Positions 1-5,834 of a DNA stretch of 12,497 nucleotides are shown here, in pieces. Made by a program: the position numbers and the translations under genes. Numbering within the stretch: the stretch's first letter is position 1; each line of letters begins with the position of its first letter. The notes under the pieces were generated by a model. It did no database searches and was not told the origin of the DNA. It was given only the letters and a program-made list of their open reading frames with translations. Source of the DNA: an uncultured Parvularculaceae bacterium (GTDB lineage: Bacteria > Pseudomonadota > Alphaproteobacteria > Caulobacterales > Parvularculaceae); NCBI GenBank assembly GCA_947259815.1, contig CAMYNO010000337.1, forward strand, positions 1-12,497, given 5' to 3'.

Positions 1-106
1 CACGATATTCAGGGAGATATCGCCCCGCCTGACGCATGAACCAGATGGGCGGTATGGCGCTTTTGTCGCCCTTTAGCGTTTCTATGAATTTCGGCGATGA
101 CGACAT
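1..106 (-). CDS. hemE: Uroporphyrinogen decarboxylase, N-terminal part only (runs off the left edge)
   Basis: HemE removes the four acetate carboxyls of uroporphyrinogen III to give coproporphyrinogen III in cytosolic haem biosynthesis. On the minus strand an ATG at 106-104 opens 35 codons that stay open to the window edge. Residues 19-35 read [17 protein letters not shown], which is the hallmark N-terminal motif of the family; its arginines lie at the substrate-binding cleft. Eighteen residues before this motif is normal, so the start is reasonable. A clear Shine-Dalgarno is not obvious; the nearest purine-rich stretch is a weak AGGGTG about 11 nt upstream. About nine tenths of the gene is outside the window. 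It diverges from ppsR across a 392-bp gap, the arrangement known around the Caulobacter and Rickettsia replication origins. Confidence 0.92.
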   Translation of the reverse strand, partial: MSSSPKFIETLKGDKSAIPPIWFMRQAGRYLPEYR

Positions 107-127
107 TTCAAAACACACACCCTGTTA

Positions 128-157
128 ATCCTTTATTTAAGACTCTTAAAAAAGGAT
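128..157. repeat. AT-rich 30-bp imperfect palindrome
   Basis: ATCCTTT (128-134) pairs with AAAGGAT (151-157), and TTTAAGA (136-142) pairs with TCTTAAA (144-150). The result is a 14-bp inverted repeat with one bulged A at 135 and a single central C at 143. The centre contains a GANTC site (141-145), and the arms contain TTAA at 137 and 146. It sits between divergent genes and has no GC-rich stem, so it is unlikely to be a terminator. A protein-binding operator or an origin unwinding element is more plausible. Confidence 0.8.
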
Positions 158-163
158 GACTAA

Positions 164-169
164 TATAAG
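164..169 (+). promoter_or_regulatory. Possible -10 element (TATAAG) in the candidate origin
   Basis: TATAAG lies in the AT-rich part of the hemE-ppsR gap and would start a rightward transcript near 175. No convincing -35 hexamer is found 16-18 bp upstream, where the AT-rich palindrome lies instead. Such a transcript would run at once into the terminator-like hairpin at 174-212. Caulobacter Cori is known to contain promoters whose activity affects replication, so the site is noted, but the evidence is only a hexamer match. Confidence 0.25.
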
Positions 170-173
170 TAGG

Positions 174-212
174 GCCGGGATTCAGGGGAAAGATAGAACC
201 CCGGCATTTTTT
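174..212 (+). terminator. Terminator-like GC hairpin with T-run, upstream of ppsR
   Basis: GCCGGG at 174-179 is complementary to CCCGGC at 200-205, and six T residues follow at 207-212. An alternative inner stem pairs GGGG at 185-188 with CCCC at 199-202 around a 10-nt loop. The shape fits intrinsic termination of rightward transcription. No known gene reads into it from the left, because hemE runs the other way. It could insulate ppsR, attenuate a leader, end a very short RNA started near 175, or be a chance structure. Confidence 0.3.
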
Positions 213-375
213 CAGGTCATGGCGCCCAGCCGGCGCCTGTTAAGGTCCACGGGGGAACCTCCATCGGGAAGATTGGTGAGAATGCGATAGCGCATTTAAA
301 TCAAACGAGAAACATCCCACACCGCATGGATGAAAACAGTATTTTCAAATATCCAGGGGTATGGCCATGCGGAGG

Positions 376-409
376 ATTTCCCATGGCCGGATTTTTCCAT
401 TTCCCATGG
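376..409. repeat. 11-bp direct repeat with 23-bp period (iteron-like)
   Basis: ATTTCCCATGG occurs at 376-386 and again at 399-409, each copy ending in the palindrome CCATGG. Between them, GGATTTTTCCAT at 389-400 is a looser third copy of the GGATTTCCCAT unit starting at 374. The 23-bp period puts the copies about two helical turns apart, as expected for paired protein-binding sites. No known regulator box was recognised in the repeated unit. Confidence 0.7.
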
Positions 410-483
410 GCGCCGCGTCGGTATGACTCGAGGTTTTTCCCGCTGCGCTGATTTCACAGTCGCGAAACGCCCGATCTTTCCCG

Positions 484-489
484 TATAAC
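484..489 (+). promoter_or_regulatory. Possible -10 element for ppsR giving a leaderless or near-leaderless mRNA
   Basis: TATAAC ends 9 nt before the ppsR ATG at 499. Transcription starting the usual 6-8 nt downstream would begin within a few bases of the start codon. The 20 nt before the ATG contain no purine-rich Shine-Dalgarno, which suits a leaderless message. No recognisable -35 hexamer lies 16-18 bp upstream, so the promoter may be weak or need an activator. Confidence 0.4.
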
Positions 490-498
490 TCCACAATC

Positions 499-1368
499 AT
501 GAGTGACAAAGATTCGGAAACTTTAGAACTTGAAGAGGACGAGCCGCCGCTGGCGACCTTTTTCCACGTTCACCTGGTTTCAGATTCAACCGGTGAAACG
601 CTGAATGCACTCTTGAAGGCGACGACCTCGCAATTTGCACACGCCAAACCGCTTGAACACATCTATGCGCTGATCCGCTCTCGCCGACAGATGGAACAGA
701 CCCTTGCCGCGATAGAAGCCGCGCCGGGGATCGTTCTTTATACGCTCATCAATCAGGATCTGCGCCGGATGCTCGAAATCCGTTGCAATGAATTGCAGAC
801 GCCGGCGGTTTCCGTCCTCGATCCGATGCTGAATGCGTTCACCGATTATCTCGGACTGGAACAGACGAAAAAGGCGGGCGCCCAGCATGAGCTTGATGAC
901 GCCTATTTTACCCGGATTGCGGCGCTCGATTACACCCTGTCTCATGATGACGGCCAGATGACGTGGGATCTTGCATCCGCCGATGTCATCCTTGTCGGCG
1001 TCAGCCGGACATCAAAGACGCCGACATGCATGTATCTCGCAAATCGCGGTGTGAAAGCGGCGAATGTGCCGCTCGTACCAACGGCGGAACTGCCGCCGGA
1101 AATTTTTGAACTGCGCAAGCCGCTCATCGTTGGTCTCGTCGCCAGCCCGGAACGCCTGGCGCAAATCCGAAAAAGCCGGCTTGGGGGATTGAACGCGGTG
1201 GGAAGTGCGGATGACTATTCCGATCTCGATACGATCCGCGCTGAAGTGCTGCGGGCAAAACGGCTCTACGCCAAAAACGGTTGGCCGACGATCGACGTCA
1301 CGCGAAAATCTGTGGAAGAAACCGCGGCGGCGATCCTTACCAAGCTTTCAGCCCGCCGAAATCGCTGA
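499..1368 (+). CDS. ppsR: Phosphoenolpyruvate synthase / pyruvate,phosphate dikinase regulatory protein (PPSR, DUF299)
   Basis: The family is bifunctional: an ADP-dependent kinase that inactivates its partner by phosphorylating a threonine, and a phosphate-dependent phosphorylase that restores it. The partner, PPDK or PEP synthase, makes PEP from pyruvate and is not in the window. The 289 residues show the conserved HVHLVSDSTGETL start of the fold (23-35), the P-loop-like GVSRTSKTP (167-175) for ADP, and the C-terminal GWPTIDVTRKSVEETAA signature (261-277). Length is normal. Residues 1-20 are an acidic extension before the usual family start, but no in-frame start codon lies closer, so the ATG at 499 stands. 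No Shine-Dalgarno precedes it. The stop TGA (1366-1368) overlaps the maf-aroE ATG (1368-1370), so the two are probably translationally coupled. It corresponds by position and family to RP001 beside alphaproteobacterial origins. Confidence 0.95.
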   Translation: MSDKDSETLELEEDEPPLATFFHVHLVSDSTGETLNALLKATTSQFAHAKPLEHIYALIRSRRQMEQTLAAIEAAPGIVLYTLINQDLRRMLEIRCNELQTPAVSVLDPMLNAFTDYLGLEQTKKAGAQHELDDAYFTRIAALDYTLSHDDGQMTWDLASADVILVGVSRTSKTPTCMYLANRGVKAANVPLVPTAELPPEIFELRKPLIVGLVASPERLAQIRKSRLGGLNAVGSADDYSDLDTIRAEVLRAKRLYAKNGWPTIDVTRKSVEETAAAILTKLSARRNR

Positions 1369-2837
1369 TGCAGCATTCCCCGTTGATACTCGCCTCGGGC
1401 AGCGCCATCCGTGCTTCGATCATGAAGCGCCACGGCCTCGACTTCCGCATCATCAAGCCGGGGGTGGATGAATCTGAAATCAAGGAAAAGGCTGAACGTG
1501 AAGGCGGCGATCTTGAAGCAACCGCCATGCAACTGGCGGAGGCGAAATGCCTTGCGGTGGCGAAGGCCCATGGGGACTTTGTTGTCGGGTCCGATCAGAT
1601 CATGGAATTTGAAGGCCGCGCCTTCGACAAACCGCGCGATATGACTGAGGCGGGTGAACGCCTGCTGGCGATGCAGGGAAAAACCCACAGCCTCATCAAC
1701 GCAACGGTGCTGGCGCGCGGCGGAGAAATCATCTGGCGCAATCTTGAGCGGCCGCGCCTGACGGTTCGAGCGATGACAGCGGGTGAAATTGACGATTACC
1801 TCGCCCGGGTCGGGCCTGAGGTATTATCAAGCGTTGGCGCCTATCAGGTAGAGACGCCGGAGGGTGCAGCGCTCTTCGAGCGTATCAGCGGCGACTGGTT
1901 CGCCGTTCAGGGCCTGGCGATTTATCCGTTGCTTGAAAAACTTCGCAAGGAAGGCGCGCTCGGCGAGCGCTGGGTGAACCCGGCGCCGGTTCAGGCGGGC
2001 GTCATCGGCATGCCGGCTGCGCATTCCCTTTCGCCCTTCATCCACAATGAATGGGCGAGCCGTTGCCATGTTGTCGGGGAATATCGCGCGATTGAAGTTG
2101 CGCCCGGATATGACGCCTTCGCAGCGGCCATGGACAAATTGCGGGCAGACGGTTTCGCCGGCGTCAATGTCACTATTCCGCATAAGGAAAATGCGCTCAG
2201 CTATGCAGATAAATTGAGCGATGCGGCCAAAGAAATAGGCGCCGCGAATATGCTGACCTTTAGCGAAGAAGGCGTGGTCGCGGACAATTCCGATGCCCGC
2301 GGCTTTCACGACGGGCTCATGCAAGCTATTGATAAAAATAGTAATTTAGACAAGGCGCTGGTGCTGGGCGCTGGCGGCGCCGCGCGTGGGGTGATCGCCG
2401 GTCTGCGCCTTGCGGGCTGTCAATCAATCCTCATCGCTAACCGGACGCGCGAAAAGGCCGAGCGCCTTGCTAATGAATTCGGTTTGAATGTCACCGATTG
2501 GGAGGAACGCTCTGCGGCGCTCTGCGATTGCAATCTTCTCGTCAACACAACGTCGCTCGGCATGAGCGGTCAGGCGCCGCTCGACATAGATTTAAGCGCA
2601 TTGCCCGCCGGCGCCATTGTTTACGACATTGTTTATACGCCGCTCGAAACGCCGCTGATAAAGGCTTCAATTGCGCGCGGCCACCGGACAATCAACGGTC
2701 TTGAAATGCTGATGCACCAGGCGGCTCCGGGATTTCGCCAATGGTTCGGGAAGCGGCCCTTTCCGGTCTTTCCCCGTGTCGATGATGATCTGCGCGACCT
2801 CTTAATCAGTGAGCTGAAAAAGCGGGGAACGCTGTGA
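1368..2837 (+). CDS. Fused Maf-family nucleotide pyrophosphatase and shikimate dehydrogenase (NADP+)
   Basis: One uninterrupted frame of 489 residues carries two enzymes that are usually separate neighbouring genes. Residues 1-195 are Maf, a house-cleaning nucleoside triphosphate pyrophosphatase: LASGSAIR (8-15), GSDQIMEFEGRAFDKPRD (74-91) with the conserved Asp76, and SSVGAYQVE (154-162). Residues 208-489 are AroE, which reduces 3-dehydroshikimate in aromatic amino-acid synthesis: SLSPFIHN (220-227) for shikimate, NVTIPHKE (267-274) with catalytic Lys273, NSDARGF (307-313), the NADP loop GAGGAARG (334-341), NRT (358-360) favouring NADP, and LVNTTSLGM (391-399). The linker 196-207 has no stop. 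A GTG at 1973 (codon 203) could restart AroE, but purines lie too far upstream to be a good ribosome site. The ATG at 1368 is chosen because the Maf motif begins at once and the ppsR stop overlaps it. The frame is open 29 codons further upstream, but that part lies inside ppsR. Confidence 0.93.
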   Translation: MQHSPLILASGSAIRASIMKRHGLDFRIIKPGVDESEIKEKAEREGGDLEATAMQLAEAKCLAVAKAHGDFVVGSDQIMEFEGRAFDKPRDMTEAGERLLAMQGKTHSLINATVLARGGEIIWRNLERPRLTVRAMTAGEIDDYLARVGPEVLSSVGAYQVETPEGAALFERISGDWFAVQGLAIYPLLEKLRKEGALGERWVNPAPVQAGVIGMPAAHSLSPFIHNEWASRCHVVGEYRAIEVAPGYDAFAAAMDKLRADGFAGVNVTIPHKENALSYADKLSDAAKEIGAANMLTFSEEGVVADNSDARGFHDGLMQAIDKNSNLDKALVLGAGGAARGVIAGLRLAGCQSILIANRTREKAERLANEFGLNVTDWEERSAALCDCNLLVNTTSLGMSGQAPLDIDLSALPAGAIVYDIVYTPLETPLIKASIARGHRTINGLEMLMHQAAPGFRQWFGKRPFPVFPRVDDDLRDLLISELKKRGTL

Positions 2838-3442
2838 TTAAAATCGGACTGACCGGCTCAATCGGCATGGGCAAATCGACGGCGCTGAAAATCTTTGCTG
2901 ATCTTGGCGCCGCGATCTGGGATGCGGACGATGCGGTGCACCGCCTTTACGATCGCGAAGGCGCCGCCGTTCCCTTTATTGAAAAGGCTTTTCCCGACAG
3001 CGTCGTTGACGGCGCGGTTGATCGCGCGAGGCTTGCGCAAATTGTGCTGAATGATGCGAACCAGCTGAAAAACCTTGAAGAAATTGTGCATCCTCTGGTC
3101 GCCCAGGACCGGCTCTCTTTCATGGGCGACGCCGCGACCGCCGGCGCGCCGGCGGTGGTCCTTGATATCCCGCTGCTTTTTGAAAACGGGTCGGAGGCGT
3201 TTTTCGATGCCGTTATTGTCGTCAGCGCTCCGCCGGAGATCCAGCGTGAGCGTGTTCTCGCCCGTCCCGGCATGACGGAAGAAAAATTCGCCGCCATCCT
3301 CGCCCAGCAAATGCCGGATGAGGAAAAGCGGATGCGCGCGGATTATGTGATTTCATCGGGTCAGCCGCTGGGCGACATGGCGGATGAAATTGCACGCGTC
3401 TATCGCGAGATTCTCGACAAGGGGCCGCGCATCACGCCTTAA
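2834..3442 (+). CDS. coaE: Dephospho-CoA kinase
   Basis: CoaE phosphorylates the 3'-hydroxyl of the dephospho-CoA ribose with ATP, the last step of coenzyme A synthesis, in the cytosol. The 202 residues show a P-loop at the N terminus (GSIGMGKST, 8-16), the DADDAVHRLY segment (30-39), HPLV (86-89), DIPLLFE (111-117) and the C-terminal DEEKRMRADYVISSG segment (162-176). Length is normal. The start is GTG at 2834-2836, overlapping the TGA of maf-aroE (2835-2837), with a GGGGA ribosome site just upstream. This is the third gene of the ppsR operon. In many alphaproteobacteria dnaQ and secB come next, but here the operon ends and a convergent gene follows. The stop TAA shares four bases (TTAA, 3439-3442) with the stop of that gene. 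Confidence 0.96.
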   Translation: MIKIGLTGSIGMGKSTALKIFADLGAAIWDADDAVHRLYDREGAAVPFIEKAFPDSVVDGAVDRARLAQIVLNDANQLKNLEEIVHPLVAQDRLSFMGDAATAGAPAVVLDIPLLFENGSEAFFDAVIVVSAPPEIQRERVLARPGMTEEKFAAILAQQMPDEEKRMRADYVISSGQPLGDMADEIARVYREILDKGPRITP

Positions 3443-4308
3443 TCGGCAAGACCTTTGAGAAAAGCGCGTACGCGCTTTTCCGCGTCTCGGTGATCGTCTT
3501 CCCGGTGCCAGTGACTCCATTCCGGTTCAAGGAACGGGTCGTCAAAGACGTGATCGGCCTCCGGATAAACCGTCATTTCTATATTGGCGCCGCTGCGAAT
3601 CTTTCGTTCGAACAGGCTCACGCATTTTTCAGATTCGACGATTTTATCCGCGCCCGCGATAAAGGCGACTGTCGGCGGCGTTGCGCGCCATGCACGAAAT
3701 TTCGAAAGCGCGGCGGGCCCGCAATGGGGGTAGAAAAGCACCAGACCCTTGATATCCGGCGGTGCGGCTAGATCGTCATTTATCCCAGCGGGGCGGCGCT
3801 TTTCGCCATCCATGGTGAGAAAATCCATGACCGTCCACGCGCCATGGGACCAGCCGGCGAGGATCAAATTATCCGTATCGAGACGTTTATCGGTCTTAGC
3901 AATATCGATCGCGGCAAAGATGTCGCCAGCCCGTTCCTGACCGAGCAGGGCCTTGCCGGCGCAGACAACATCGAGCGCATCCTGACGATCGAAACCGCGC
4001 GGACCCGTGCTGTCGACGACCATCGCGGCGAAGCCTTCCTGCGTGAAAACGTCAGCCCACTGACGCATGAACGCCATGCGCGGTCCGGCGCAGCCGTGAA
4101 ACATCAAAACGCTGGGGAAAGGTCCGTCACCCGTTTCGGGAAGATGAACCTCGATATTTTGCGCGATCAGCGTTTTGCGCGCTTCGAGGGTTGAACTCTC
4201 GGTCTTGCCGGCCAGCCAGGAGAGATAAAGCGGCTCCGCCCGCCAGACCAGCAAGCCGGCGAGAATGACAAAACCCAGCACACTCGCAATGATCAGTCGG
4301 CGGGTCAT
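3439..4308 (-). CDS. Membrane-anchored alpha/beta hydrolase of the dienelactone hydrolase family
   Basis: The 289-residue protein starts with MTRR and one hydrophobic segment (about 5-22), which suggests either an uncleaved anchor or a signal peptide with the enzyme outside the inner membrane. The rest is an alpha/beta hydrolase: HGCAG (71-75) for the oxyanion hole, the nucleophile elbow GWSHG (152-156) with Ser154, Asp221 in FIAGADKIVE and His253 in EADHVFDD. The order and spacing fit the dienelactone hydrolase group, but the substrate cannot be read from the sequence. Esters, lactones or cell-wall compounds are all possible. It starts 15 bp after the stop of the upstream kinase gene, with AAAGG about 10 nt before the ATG, so the two probably share a message. 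The last codons contain a perfect palindrome. Confidence 0.85.
   Translation of the reverse strand: MTRRLIIASVLGFVILAGLLVWRAEPLYLSWLAGKTESSTLEARKTLIAQNIEVHLPETGDGPFPSVLMFHGCAGPRMAFMRQWADVFTQEGFAAMVVDSTGPRGFDRQDALDVVCAGKALLGQERAGDIFAAIDIAKTDKRLDTDNLILAGWSHGAWTVMDFLTMDGEKRRPAGINDDLAAPPDIKGLVLFYPHCGPAALSKFRAWRATPPTVAFIAGADKIVESEKCVSLFERKIRSGANIEMTVYPEADHVFDDPFLEPEWSHWHREDDHRDAEKRVRAFLKGLAD
3459..3480. terminator. Perfect 22-bp palindrome, likely two-way terminator for the coaE operon and the convergent hydrolase gene
   Basis: The arm GAAAAGCGCGT (3459-3469) is followed directly by its exact reverse complement (3470-3480). As RNA it folds into a 9-bp stem with a 4-nt GUAC loop, with an A-tract before and a U-tract after the GC core in both directions. 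It starts 16 bp past the coaE stop and lies entirely inside the last codons of the opposing hydrolase gene, where it encodes EKRVRAF. No intergenic space exists here, so the terminator for the rightward operon appears to be carried within the neighbouring coding sequence. The U-tract is only four long and lies within the stem, so strength is uncertain. Confidence 0.55.
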
Positions 4309-4323
4309 GGGCCATGCCTTTCG

Positions 4324-5322
4324 TCAAATGAGGCCGGCGTCGGAAGCAAGTTGTTGCAGCGACGCGGCCGGTCTTGCGCCAAAATGAGAGATAACTTCGC
4401 TGGCGGCAAGAGCGCCCAGCGCGCCGGCGCGGGCAAGGTCGTAATCGCGCGCCAGGCCGAGCAGAAAGCCCGCCGCGTAAGCATCACCGGCGCCGGTCGT
4501 GTCCTCAAGGGCGTCGGGCGTATGCGCGGCGACCTCTACCGCGTCTCCCTCGCGCGGGACGAGGATTGAGCCGTGCTCGGACCGGGTGACGGCGGTGAGC
4601 GGCGCGAGGGCGCGGGCTTTTTCGGTAATGACAGACAGGTTGTCGGTATCGAACAGCGCTCTTGCTTCCGCCTCGTTGGCGAGAACTATGTCGATGTGGT
4701 CGCGAATAAAATCGGTAATCGTCGCGCCCTGACGCTCGACCACGCTGGCGTCGGAAAGCGTCAGCGCCGTGCGTTTTCCGTGCTTACGCGCAAGCTCGCA
4801 GGCCCTTACAAACCCGTCGCGCGCATGGGGCTGCTCGAACAGATAGCCTTCGAAAAATGAAATATCGCCGCGCGCGATTTGCGCTTCGTCGACATCGTCC
4901 TGGGTAACATGGGCGGCCGCACCGAGGAATGTCGCCATGGAGCGCTGCGCGTCCGGCGTCACATTGACAAGGCAGCGCCCGGTCGCCGGACCGTTTTCCA
5001 GCGAGCCCGTATCATACTCAACGCCCATGGAACGCAGGTCATGACGGAAGATATCGCCGAGGGAGTCCGCGGCGACCTTGCCGACAAACCCGCCGGCCCC
5101 GCCGAGAGAGGCGATCGCGGCGATGGCGTTGGCGTTCGATCCCCCGGAAATCTCAACCCCCGGCGCCATGGCGCCATAGATCGCGGCGGCTTTTTCGTCG
5201 TCAATGAGGATCATGCCCCCCTTGGGTATGGCAAACCCCTCAAGGAAGGCGTCGTCGCACTTCGCCAGGACATCGACAATGGCGTTGCCAAAGCCGATTA
5301 CGTCGAGTTTTTCGTTTTTCAT
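4324..5322 (-). CDS. PfkB-family carbohydrate/nucleoside kinase, adenosine kinase-like
   Basis: PfkB (ribokinase-family) kinases transfer the ATP gamma-phosphate to a sugar or nucleoside hydroxyl. Residues 7-20 (DVIGFGNAIVDVLA) match the start typical of proteins called adenosine kinase in alphaproteobacteria, which would salvage adenosine to AMP. Signature 1 is SGGSNANAIAAIASLGG (59-75), giving the substrate-binding GGSNAN. NEAEA (216-220) is the conserved Asn-Glu motif. Signature 2 is DTTGAGDAYAAGF (274-286) with catalytic base Asp280. The length, 332, is normal. A good ribosome site (GAAGGAA) lies 7-8 nt before the ATG at 5322, and a candidate promoter lies at 5355-5384. It is first in a two-gene unit with the membrane hydrolase. 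Specificity for adenosine rather than ribose, fructose or inosine is inferred from overall resemblance. Confidence 0.9.
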   Translation of the reverse strand: MKNEKLDVIGFGNAIVDVLAKCDDAFLEGFAIPKGGMILIDDEKAAAIYGAMAPGVEISGGSNANAIAAIASLGGAGGFVGKVAADSLGDIFRHDLRSMGVEYDTGSLENGPATGRCLVNVTPDAQRSMATFLGAAAHVTQDDVDEAQIARGDISFFEGYLFEQPHARDGFVRACELARKHGKRTALTLSDASVVERQGATITDFIRDHIDIVLANEAEARALFDTDNLSVITEKARALAPLTAVTRSEHGSILVPREGDAVEVAAHTPDALEDTTGAGDAYAAGFLLGLARDYDLARAGALGALAASEVISHFGARPAASLQQLASDAGLI

Positions 5323-5354
5323 GAAATTCCTTCACCGCTCGTGTGAGGGACGAG

Positions 5355-5384
5355 CTTATAGAAAGCAGCGCCCATGGGGGCAAG
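5355..5384 (-). promoter_or_regulatory. Candidate sigma-70 type promoter for the adenosine kinase-like gene
   Basis: On the minus strand CTTGCC (5384-5379) and TATAAG (5360-5355) are separated by 18 bp. CTTGCC differs at one base from the alphaproteobacterial -35 CTTGAC. Transcription would start near 5348, leaving a leader of about 26 nt that contains the GAAGGAA ribosome site. The -10 overlaps a short inverted repeat (GCTCGT 5337-5342, ACGAGC 5350-5355). Confidence 0.45.
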
Positions 5385-5450
5385 GTATGGGAAAAGCCGC
5401 CGCAATTGCGCTGACGAGGGAGCGGGCGTATTTATTTCGCGTTAAGGCCA

Positions 5451-5834
5451 ATGGGTTCAGATAGTATGATGATGTATAATCGCTTTCTTCAGGGAACAGT
5501 TGCGCTTTCCTTTCTCGCGGGCTGCGCAACGTCTCCGGCATCGCCGGCGCCGGTTGTCGCCAGCGCGCCGCAAACGCCGGCGGCGCCGGTCTATGAACTC
5601 AGCGATATTGTGAATGTGCGGGCCGAGGCAATTGACGCCCTTCTGGGGCCGGCGACGCTGAGTCGTAAGGAAGGCGCCGGCGAATATCGCCGCTATTCGC
5701 TTTCTCAGTGCACCCTAATCGTTATTCTGTATCCGGATGATACTGGCGCACAGCGCGCCGCCCATGCGGAAGCGACGGCGAAAATATCCGGCGAGGAAAA
5801 GCCCGATGTCAGGGCCTGCCTCGCGGCGGGTTAA
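5451..5834 (+). CDS. Small lipoprotein of unknown function
   Basis: The 127-residue product has a signal peptide ending in the lipobox LAGC, giving a lipid-anchored Cys25. A Pro/Ala-rich linker (26-47) and a compact domain (48-127) follow. The domain contains LLGPATLSRKEGAGEYRRYS (64-83), then Cys87 and ILYPDD (92-97), and ends with Cys123. This pattern, a small-fold GPxxxRxEG segment before a Cys and a hydrophobic strand, recurs in uncharacterised alphaproteobacterial lipoproteins; function is unknown. The two mature cysteines could form a disulfide. The start is uncertain: the ATG at 5451 has AAGG only 3 nt upstream and gives an Asp in the signal peptide n-region, whereas ATGs at 5466, 5469 and 5472 give a more typical signal peptide but lack a clear ribosome site. 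The stop shares TTAA (5831-5834) with that of the convergent ampG-like gene. Confidence 0.8.
   Translation: MGSDSMMMYNRFLQGTVALSFLAGCATSPASPAPVVASAPQTPAAPVYELSDIVNVRAEAIDALLGPATLSRKEGAGEYRRYSLSQCTLIVILYPDDTGAQRAAHAEATAKISGEEKPDVRACLAAG

Larger units (their letters stand above)
107..498. other. Candidate chromosomal replication origin between hemE and ppsR
   Basis: This 392-bp gap holds no credible gene. In Caulobacter crescentus the origin Cori lies between hemE and the homologue of the following gene (called RP001 in Rickettsia), so position is the main argument. Seen directly: positions 107-170 are about 72% A+T by hand count in an otherwise GC-rich window, and could serve as an unwinding element. 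GANTC sites, the CcrM methylation target of this lineage, occur at 141, 179 and 425. There are several small inverted repeats: AATGCG/CGCATT at 281-296, TGAAAA/TTTTCA at 331-347, GGCGCC twice at 221-237 and GGCCATG/CATGGCC at 363-388. An 11-bp direct repeat lies at 376-409. Against it: no TTATCCACA or TGATCCACA box is present. The best matches are about 6 of 9, for example TCATCCATG on the minus strand at 333-325 and TCCACA at 490-495. No exact TTAA-N7-TTAA CtrA site was found either; TTAA-N7-TTTA at 125-139 is closest. The gap may simply be a divergent promoter region. Confidence 0.5.

Noticed and set aside
125..149. CtrA binding site (TTAA-N7-TTAA)
   Set aside because: Three TTAA motifs occur (125, 137, 146) but the spacings are 8 and 5. 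Only TTAA-N7-TTTA at 125-139 comes close.
490..495. TCCACA as a DnaA box core
   Set aside because: Only 6 of 9 positions match TTATCCACA and the site lies within the ppsR start region; not strong enough to call.
296..496. 66-codon open frame on the minus strand in the hemE-ppsR gap
   Set aside because: The translation resembles no known family, it would lie across the candidate origin and ppsR promoter, and no ribosome site supports it.
1281..1367. 29-codon upstream extension of the maf-aroE frame
   Set aside because: It lies wholly inside ppsR and shows no Maf features; the family motif starts right after the ATG at 1368.
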